This document shows, piece by piece, positions 32,247 through 36,534 of a stretch of DNA of 36,534 nucleotides. Each line of letters starts with the position of its first letter. Within the stretch, counting starts at the first letter, position 1. The DNA comes from Planctomycetota bacterium (GTDB taxonomy: Bacteria > Planctomycetota > UBA1135 > GCA-002686595), in NCBI GenBank assembly GCA_016779225.1, contig JADHNZ010000033.1:1-36534 (forward strand), given 5' to 3'. The notes below the pieces were generated by a model that had not been told where the DNA came from, searched no databases, and worked only from the letters and a program-made list of their open reading frames with translations. The translations under genes were made by a program, and so were the position numbers.

Positions 32247-33583
32247 TCTCCCTGCTGCTCCTCGCGTCCCTGGCCTCCCCTTCGCGAGACCTCCCCGCCG
32301 TGCAGGCGCCTCCCGACGAGGTGCGCGAGCGCTTCGGCTTGACCGGGTTCTACGACCAGTGGCTCGAGGCCGGGGGCCTGCCGATCGTGGCCTCCCAACG
32401 CGTGCACCCCGTGGCCCTCCAGGAGGCACGCTTCCTGATCCTGCAGATGCTCGGCCACCGCCCGGAGGTCCTCGCCGCAATGGCCGCCAACGGCGTGCGC
32501 TACACGGTCATGGCGTTCGACGAGTGGACGACGGATGTTCCCGAGCACGCGGACCTGGAGCCCGCACGCTACTGGGACCGCAGGGCGCGAGGCCTGGGTG
32601 CCACGCGCCACCGCCCCTCCGTCAGCTGCGGCGAGGAGAACCTGCTGGGCTATCCGGGGGACCCCTACGCCACGGAGAACATCCTCATCCACGAGTTCGC
32701 CCACGCGCTCCACGAGATGGGGCTGTCCTCCACCGACCCCACCTTCGATCCGCGGCTGGTGGACGCCTACAACGAGGCCCTCCGCGAGGGGCGCTGGAAG
32801 GGGACCTATGCGGAGACGAACCGCATGGAGTACTGGGCCGAGGGCGTCCAGAGCTACTTCGACACCAACCGCGAGAACGACGACCAGCACGGGCCGGTGG
32901 ACACGCGCGAGGAGCTCGCGGAGCACGACCCGCCCCTGTTCGCCCTGTGCGTGGAGGTGTTCGGCGCCGAGGCCTGGCGCTATGTCCACGCGCGAGAGCG
33001 CCTGGAGCAGCCCCACCTCGCGGGCTACGAGCCCGCGGACGCCCCGAGCTTCGCCTGGCCGGCGCCCATGCTCCAGGCCTACCGGGAGGAGGAGAGCGAG
33101 CGCGCCCTGCGGCGGCGCGCGGGCGAGACGGGGCCCGAGTACGACCAGCGGGTTGCGGAGGCGGGGGGCGCCCGCGCCATACTGCGCCTGGGGGTCGGGC
33201 TGCGCGACGGCCGCGGGGTGGAGCAGGACCACGCGCGGGCCCTCGAGTGGATGGAGCGTGCCGCGGCCACCGGCTACCCACCCGCGTGGGACCACCTGGG
33301 GTGGATGCATGAGCAGGGCCTGGGGTGTGAGCGCGACGAGGGCGCTGCGATGGCCCTGTACCGCCGGGCGGCCGAGGCGCGGCACGCGCAGGCTCGCTTC
33401 AACCTGGGGCGCCTGGTGCGCGACGGCCGCGGGGTGCCCGAGCCGGACCCGGTCCTGGCCGCCATGTGGTTCGAGCTCGCCGCCATGGTGAAGCACCACG
33501 GGGCGAGCGAGGCCCTGCAGGCCCTCGAGCTGAGCGAGGACCAGCGCGCGCGCGCACGGCGCCTCGCGAAGGCCTGGCACTAG
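32243..33583 (+). CDS. Exported metallopeptidase-like protein with Sel1 repeats
   Basis: A 446-residue protein. A short hydrophobic N-terminus (MISLLLLASLASPS) suggests export. The central domain carries HEFAHALHE (His150, Glu151, His154) and, 40 residues on, EYWAEGVQSYFDTN, in which Glu196 or Glu200 is a likely third zinc ligand, so it would be a gluzincin-type zinc peptidase. Residues about 312-425 form three Sel1-type helical repeats (for example RLGVGLRDGRGVEQDHARALEWMERAA), which usually mediate protein contacts. The ATG at 32243 overlaps the DctM stop by 4 nt, tying the peptidase to the TRAP operon. The link in function is not obvious. The family has no name I can assign with certainty. 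Confidence 0.85.
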   Translation: MISLLLLASLASPSRDLPAVQAPPDEVRERFGLTGFYDQWLEAGGLPIVASQRVHPVALQEARFLILQMLGHRPEVLAAMAANGVRYTVMAFDEWTTDVPEHADLEPARYWDRRARGLGATRHRPSVSCGEENLLGYPGDPYATENILIHEFAHALHEMGLSSTDPTFDPRLVDAYNEALREGRWKGTYAETNRMEYWAEGVQSYFDTNRENDDQHGPVDTREELAEHDPPLFALCVEVFGAEAWRYVHARERLEQPHLAGYEPADAPSFAWPAPMLQAYREEESERALRRRAGETGPEYDQRVAEAGGARAILRLGVGLRDGRGVEQDHARALEWMERAAATGYPPAWDHLGWMHEQGLGCERDEGAAMALYRRAAEARHAQARFNLGRLVRDGRGVPEPDPVLAAMWFELAAMVKHHGASEALQALELSEDQRARARRLAKAWH

Positions 33584-33606
33584 GAGCCCAGGCCCCTGGC
33601 GGGCTC
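33584..33606. terminator. Hairpin spanning the gap between two convergent stop codons
   Basis: GAGCCC (33584-33589) pairs with GGGCTC (33601-33606) around an 11-nt loop. The stem begins right after the TAG of the metallopeptidase gene, and its last base is the first base of the DctP stop triplet (33606-33608 on the plus strand). It can serve both directions. There is no U-tract. Confidence 0.5.
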
Positions 33607-34715
33607 TAGCTCGTCGCGTTGAGGAACGCGCGCTCAGCCGTGCCGAACCAGGCCGCCGCACCCTCGCGGTAGCCGCGCCACGCCTCCAGGATGCGCGCGA
33701 AGTCCGCGCTCTCGGCGGAGAGGTCCGAGAGCAGCTGGTCCGAGGCCTCCTTCGCGGCGGCCATCACATCGTCCGGGAACGGGACGAGCTGGACGCCATG
33801 GCCGAGCAGGCGCTGCATCGCCGGAGGGTTCTTGGCGTCGTAGCGCGCCTGCATGGCCGTGGCGGCGCGGTTGGAGGCGCTGGCGAAGATGGCCTGGTAC
33901 TCGGAGGGCAGGCTGTCCCAGGCCTCCTGGTTCACCACGAAGGAGAGGGACGGGCCCGGCTCCCACCAGCCGGGGTAGTGGTAGATCTTGGCTACCTGGT
34001 AGAAGCCCAGCAGCTCGTCGTCGTAGGGGCCGACCCAGTCGGTCGCATCGATGACGCCGCGCTCGAGGGCCGGATAGACATCGCCGCCCGCGATGTTCTG
34101 GACGCTCACCCCGAGCATGTCCATCACCTTCCCGCCGAGGCCGGGGATGCGCATCTTGAGGCCCTTGAGGTCCGCGAGAGAGGCGATGGCGGAGCGATAC
34201 CAGCCGCCCATCTGGGTCCCCGTGTTCCCACAGGGGAAGGCACGCACCGAAAACTGAGCGTAGACGCTGTTCACGAGGTCGAGACCGCCAGCCTCGTGGA
34301 GCCACGCCGTCTGCAGCCGGCTCGTGAGGCCGAACGGCAGGCAGGTGTCGAAGGCCAGCGCGGGGTTCTTCCCGATGTAGTAGTAGCCCGCGGTCTGGCC
34401 CACCTCGCAGGAGCCCTTCTGGGCCGCATCGAGCACCTGCAGGGCGGGCACCAGCTCCCCGGCCTGGTAGACCTCGATGGTGAAGCTGCCGTCGGTCATG
34501 GCGGCGACCTCCTCCGCGAGCACGGTCGAGGCCCCGAAGATCGTGTCCAGCGTCGAGGGGAAGCTGCTCGCCAGCCTCCAGCGCACGCGCTGGCGCGTGT
34601 GGATGGCCGGGCCCGCGACACCGGCGCAAGGCTCGCAGGCGGCGATCGAGCCGACCGCTCCGCCGACCAGGCCAGCGCGCAGGAGGTGGCGGCGAGAGGG
34701 GCTGGGAACTGCCAT
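33606..34715 (-). CDS. dctP: TRAP transporter solute-binding protein (DctP-type, TakP-like)
   Basis: The 369-residue extracytoplasmic receptor of a TRAP transporter. The N-terminus has a twin-arginine signal (SRRHLLRAG, Arg8-Arg9) and a lipobox ending at Cys27 (GSIAAC), so it is probably TAT-exported and lipid-anchored. Conserved sites include GNTGTQMGGWYR (163-174), Arg189 in LKMRIPG, DWVGPYDD (226-233) and YPGWWEPG (247-254). These match the TakP/lactate-receptor subgroup that binds 2-oxo or 2-hydroxy acids, sometimes with a cation. ATG 34715 is preferred over ATG 34724 because TAGCAT lies 7 nt upstream of it. It is convergent with the operon carrying DctQ and DctM, yet is their likely partner. 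Confidence 0.92.
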   Translation of the reverse strand: MAVPSPSRRHLLRAGLVGGAVGSIAACEPCAGVAGPAIHTRQRVRWRLASSFPSTLDTIFGASTVLAEEVAAMTDGSFTIEVYQAGELVPALQVLDAAQKGSCEVGQTAGYYYIGKNPALAFDTCLPFGLTSRLQTAWLHEAGGLDLVNSVYAQFSVRAFPCGNTGTQMGGWYRSAIASLADLKGLKMRIPGLGGKVMDMLGVSVQNIAGGDVYPALERGVIDATDWVGPYDDELLGFYQVAKIYHYPGWWEPGPSLSFVVNQEAWDSLPSEYQAIFASASNRAATAMQARYDAKNPPAMQRLLGHGVQLVPFPDDVMAAAKEASDQLLSDLSAESADFARILEAWRGYREGAAAWFGTAERAFLNATS

Positions 34716-34722
34716 GGGGACC

Positions 34723-34728
34723 ATGCTA
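34723..34728 (-). promoter_or_regulatory. TAGCAT -10-like hexamer for dctP
   Basis: On the minus strand TAGCAT is followed by 7 nt and then ATG 34715. This fits a leaderless transcript and decides between the two possible ATG starts, since it overlaps the upstream one (34722-34724). Confidence 0.35.
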
Positions 34729-34745
34729 GCGCCCGCGTCCCGAGC

Positions 34746-34751
34746 TAGGCT
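34746..34751 (+). promoter_or_regulatory. TAGGCT -10-like hexamer for the lipoprotein esterase
   Basis: TAGGCT is followed by 6 nt (CGGAGG) and ATG 34758. The CGGAGG touches the start codon, too close to act as a ribosome binding site, which favours a leaderless start. Confidence 0.4.
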
Positions 34752-34757
34752 CGGAGG

Positions 34758-35576
34758 ATGGTCCGCCTGCTGCTCGTGCTGTGTGCCCTGACCGCCTGCA
34801 AGACGATGGAAGCCCCCCGATCCCCCGACGACGACGGCCCCGGAAGCCACCGCGCCGAGGTGCGGACCGTGGTCGCGCCGGACGGGGAGGGCGGAAGCCG
34901 CGTGTGGGAGTACCGCCTGCTGGTGCCCCGGCGGCCCAAGGAGGGTCCGCTGCCCCTCGTCCTGTTCCTGCACGGCGCGGGAGAGCGTGGCACCGACAAC
35001 GCCCTGCAGCTCACTCACATGCCCGAGCTGCTGCTGCGCGACGGCGGGCCCGCCTTCGATGGCTACCTGCTGGCGCCGCAGTGCCCCGAGGGGCAGCGTT
35101 GGGTGGAGACCGACTGGGACCGCGCGGATCCCGAGCCCATGGCGGCTGAGCCTTCGGCCCCCATGGCTGCGGCGATGGCCGCTCTGGAGCGGACCCTCGA
35201 GGAGGAGCCCATCGACCGCAGCCGCGTGCACCTCACCGGCCTCTCCATGGGTGGCTATGGGACCTTCGACCTCGGACCCCGGCTCGCGGACCTGTGGGCG
35301 ACCTTGACGCCGATCTGCGGCGGAGGGGATCCGGACAGCGCGGGCGCCTTCCCGCGCGTCCCGATCTGGATCTGGCACGGGGTGGACGACCCCGCGGTGC
35401 CGTTCCAGCGCTCGGTGCTCATGGCCGACGCCCTCGAGGCCGCCGGCCACGAGGTGCGCTTCGAGCGCATGCCCGAGGGGACGGGACACTGGGCCTGGGG
35501 CCCGGCCTATGCCCCCGAGGGGCCCTGGTGGTCCTGGATCGCGTCACGCCGAGCTCCTGGGCGCGAGTCCCGGTGA
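34758..35576 (+). CDS. Lipoprotein alpha/beta hydrolase (esterase/phospholipase-like)
   Basis: A 272-residue predicted lipoprotein esterase. MVRLLLVLCALTAC gives a lipobox with Cys14. The hydrolase fold shows VLFLHGAGERG (68-78, oxyanion hole), nucleophile Ser163 in TGLSMGGYGTFD, Asp210 or Asp211 in HGVDDPAVP, and His244 in GTGHWAW. This pattern matches secreted prolyl-oligopeptidase-like or PHB-depolymerase-like esterases, including feruloyl and acetyl-xylan esterases, often used on plant or algal polysaccharide side groups. It is divergent from dctP with only 42 bp between the starts. It is probably monocistronic, since a 9-bp hairpin follows. Confidence 0.9.
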   Translation: MVRLLLVLCALTACKTMEAPRSPDDDGPGSHRAEVRTVVAPDGEGGSRVWEYRLLVPRRPKEGPLPLVLFLHGAGERGTDNALQLTHMPELLLRDGGPAFDGYLLAPQCPEGQRWVETDWDRADPEPMAAEPSAPMAAAMAALERTLEEEPIDRSRVHLTGLSMGGYGTFDLGPRLADLWATLTPICGGGDPDSAGAFPRVPIWIWHGVDDPAVPFQRSVLMADALEAAGHEVRFERMPEGTGHWAWGPAYAPEGPWWSWIASRRAPGRESR

Positions 35577-35593
35577 GGCCTGACCTCCAACCC

Positions 35594-35619
35594 GGCCCCA
35601 GGGCTCAAGGCCTGGGGCC
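35594..35619 (+). terminator. Terminator-like hairpin after the esterase gene
   Basis: GGCCCCAGG (35594-35602) pairs perfectly with CCTGGGGCC (35611-35619), with an 8-nt loop, 17 nt after the stop codon. No U-tract follows. Confidence 0.5.
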
Positions 35620-35652
35620 CTGCGCTCGAAAGCAAGGAACGGCCTGAGCTCC

Positions 35653-36138
35653 ATGTCCGCCTCCCCCCGCAAGACCCCGCGCTTCACCCTCCTGGGCCTC
35701 GTCCTGGTCCTGGTGGGTATCGCCGCCACCTCGGCCGTGGTGGTGCCGTGGTGGTTCGGCCGGGCCGAGGTGACCCTGGAGGCCGCCGCCCAGCTCCTCG
35801 CCGAGGACCTGCATGATGTCCAGAACCGCGCGGCCCTGCGCGGGGAGCGGCTGGAGGTGCGCTTCGCCCCGGACGGCACCGGCTACCGGGCAGCGACGGC
35901 GGTTGGGGAGGACCTCGAGTCCCCCATGGGCAACGGCCCGTTCGTGCGCCACTACCCGCGTGATGCGGTGTTCCGCGGCGTGATCGTGACGCGCACCCAG
36001 TTCGAGGGGGGCGATCGCCTCGCCTTTGGGCGGGCCGGCGAGTGCCTGTGGGCCGGCGAGATCGAGCTCGGCTTCGAGGGGCGCCGGAAGGTCCTGCGGA
36101 TCGACGCGGACACCGGCGCGGTGCACCTCGAGCGCTGA
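35653..36138 (+). CDS. Pseudopilin-like (GspH/FimT-type) protein, degenerate N-terminus
   Basis: A 161-residue protein. Residues 11-35 (starting FTLLGLVLVLVGIAAT) form a pilin-type hydrophobic helix, followed by an amphipathic stretch AAAQLLAEDLHDVQNRAALRG and a strand VRFAPDGTGYRAA, the layout of GspH/FimT minor pseudopilins. The prepilin peptidase site is abnormal: Arg10 stands where Gly(-1) is expected and Gly15 where Glu(+5) is expected, so it may not be processed and may stay membrane-anchored. The mature domain is beta-rich. No other pilus or type II secretion gene is in the window. Start ATG 35653; the stop codon directly abuts a tandem repeat. A plain single-pass membrane protein is the alternative. 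Confidence 0.65.
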   Translation: MSASPRKTPRFTLLGLVLVLVGIAATSAVVVPWWFGRAEVTLEAAAQLLAEDLHDVQNRAALRGERLEVRFAPDGTGYRAATAVGEDLESPMGNGPFVRHYPRDAVFRGVIVTRTQFEGGDRLAFGRAGECLWAGEIELGFEGRRKVLRIDADTGAVHLER

Positions 36139-36218
36139 GGTGTCCGCCGCGCGGTGGTGTCCGCCGCGCGGTGGTGTCCGCCGCGCGGTGGTGTCCGCCG
36201 CGCGGTGGTGTCCACCGC
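36139..36218. repeat. 17-bp tandem repeat array
   Basis: Four exact 17-bp copies of GGTGTCCGCCGCGCGGT (36139-36155, 36156-36172, 36173-36189, 36190-36206) and a diverged partial fifth (36207-36218). Each unit includes the palindrome CCGCGCGG. The array starts at the base after the TGA of the pseudopilin-like gene. There are no spacers, so it is not CRISPR. Confidence 0.95.
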
Positions 36219-36239
36219 TCTGGGGCCGTCATGCCGCAG

Positions 36240-36276
36240 AAAAAGGTGGAGCCGCCTCTGGGCGAGAGGCGGCTCC
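36240..36276 (-). terminator. Intrinsic terminator, minus strand
   Basis: A perfect 12-bp stem (36248-36259 with 36265-36276) and 5-nt loop. Read on the minus strand it is followed by ACC and then five T residues (36244-36240). This is the only classical stem-plus-U-tract terminator in the window, and it faces the 17-bp repeat array. Confidence 0.8.
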
Positions 36277-36408
36277 GTGTTCGCTCCGGGGGGGCGGGTC
36301 CCGTCTGGAGCGGGTGGCCTCCGGCGGGGGCAGGGGGTGCCAGAGACCGTCGCCCCGCGGTGAGGGGGCGGCCGAGGCAGGAGATGCCCCGGGTCGGGCG
36401 AACCCGAC
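36240..36408 (-). ncRNA. Candidate small RNA with C-rich loops
   Basis: This minus-strand stretch of about 169 nt lies between a promoter-like element (36415-36443) and an intrinsic terminator and has no convincing ORF. Possible stems are GTCGGG/CCCGAC at the 5' end (36393-36408); CTCTGGC/GCCGGAG enclosing a 13-nt loop of almost only C (36319-36345), in which one pair is a U-G wobble on the minus strand but an A-C mismatch on the plus strand; CGCTCC/GGAGCG (36282-36312) enclosing another C-run; and the terminator stem. Exposed C-runs could pair with Shine-Dalgarno sequences. It does not match RNase P, tmRNA, SRP or 6S RNA as I know them. The terminator could instead serve a gene beyond the window. 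Confidence 0.35.
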
Positions 36409-36414
36409 AAGAGA

Positions 36415-36443
36415 AAGGTAAGCGAGATCCGAAAATCTGTCCA
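36415..36443 (-). promoter_or_regulatory. Candidate promoter for the small RNA
   Basis: On the minus strand TGGACA (36443-36438) and TACCTT (36420-36415) are separated by exactly 17 nt, in the most AT-rich patch of this region. The -35 box matches TTGACA at five of six positions; the -10 match is poor. Confidence 0.35.
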
Positions 36444-36534
36444 CCCCTCCGAGGGCCGAAACACGCAGGGAAACCGGCCGGAATCGAGCGCAGGAGCCCG
36501 CCCCCAACAAGAACAGACTTCCTGGAGAGGCCGG
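36444..36534 (+). other. End of window, no gene seen
   Basis: No coding frame with normal composition is visible. The last bases (GGAGAGG, about 36524-36530) look like a ribosome binding site for a plus-strand gene that would start just beyond the window. Confidence 0.3.

Noticed and set aside
30699-32480. A long minus-strand frame opposite dctM, rich in charged residues and His
   Set aside because: Its composition mirrors the hydrophobic plus-strand codons of the permease. There is no independent evidence of coding.
36139-36218. CRISPR array or origin-type iterons
   Set aside because: There are no spacers. The 17-bp units lack an AT-rich neighbour, a DnaA-box pattern or a replication gene.
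36229-36510. A 93-codon minus-strand frame in the region at the right end
   Set aside because: It runs through the terminator stem, and its Arg/Pro/Ala/Ser-rich composition is unlike that of the real genes.
1-36534. Prophage, insertion sequence or integrative element
   Set aside because: No transposase, integrase, phage structural gene, tRNA-linked direct repeat or sharp change in base composition was seen. All regions have similar codon use apart from a mild shift in the M43 gene.

Overview
The window is very G+C-rich DNA with G or C at nearly every codon third position, densely packed genes on both strands, and frequent GTG and TTG starts. No rRNA, tRNA, transposase, phage gene or CRISPR array was seen. 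Long Ser/Thr kinases with one membrane span and TPR-like tails, two exported sulfatases, Gfo/Idh/MocA oxidoreductases, TAT-exported lipoproteins and secreted proteins with DPDGDG motifs together suggest a free-living, probably aquatic member of the Planctomycetota or a related lineage. This placement is inferred from gene content, not from a marker gene.

Layout. 1-6117 (+): the end of an unidentified protein, then two paralogous membrane Ser/Thr kinases. 6128-10644: a sulfatase fused to an alpha/beta hydrolase (-), a DUF454 membrane protein (+) whose stop codon opens a 35-bp tandem repeat array, and a second sulfatase (+). 10732-14965: two copies of a module made of a small lipoprotein followed by a large secreted protein (-), with a small membrane protein (+) between them. 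15308-18554: DUF3050 protein, saccharopine-dehydrogenase-like oxidoreductase, transaldolase. 18593-21947 (-): an operon with a glucuronokinase-like GHMP kinase, a sugar nucleotidyltransferase, a Gfo/Idh/MocA oxidoreductase and a Dabb lipoprotein. 22082-23878 (-): an M43-type secreted metalloprotease with polyglycine linkers. 24177-28312 (+): four overlapping genes encoding a C39-like cysteine peptidase, an RLAN/RimK ATP-grasp ligase, a GCS2-type carboxylate-amine ligase and an N-formylglutamate amidohydrolase-like enzyme. This amidoligase cluster is the best candidate for an uncharacterised biosynthetic system. 28341-29240 (-): a fragment resembling the C-terminal half of a glycogen debranching enzyme. 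29377-33583 (+): oxidoreductase, TRAP DctQ and DctM permeases, and a Sel1-repeat metallopeptidase; the matching DctP receptor (33606-34715) is on the opposite strand. 34758-36138 (+): a lipoprotein esterase and a degenerate pseudopilin. 36139-36534: a 17-bp tandem array and a possible minus-strand small RNA.

Recurring themes. Several transcription-unit heads carry a TAGGAT-like hexamer 6 or 7 nt before the start codon, as expected for leaderless mRNAs. Many gene ends carry GC-rich hairpins that contain or abut the stop codon and lack a U-tract. The gene set points to breakdown and uptake of sulfated or uronic-acid-bearing polysaccharides (sulfatases, uronate-type kinase and nucleotidyltransferase, oxidoreductases, TRAP uptake, secreted peptidase), combined with kinase signalling and an amide-bond-forming pathway of unknown product.
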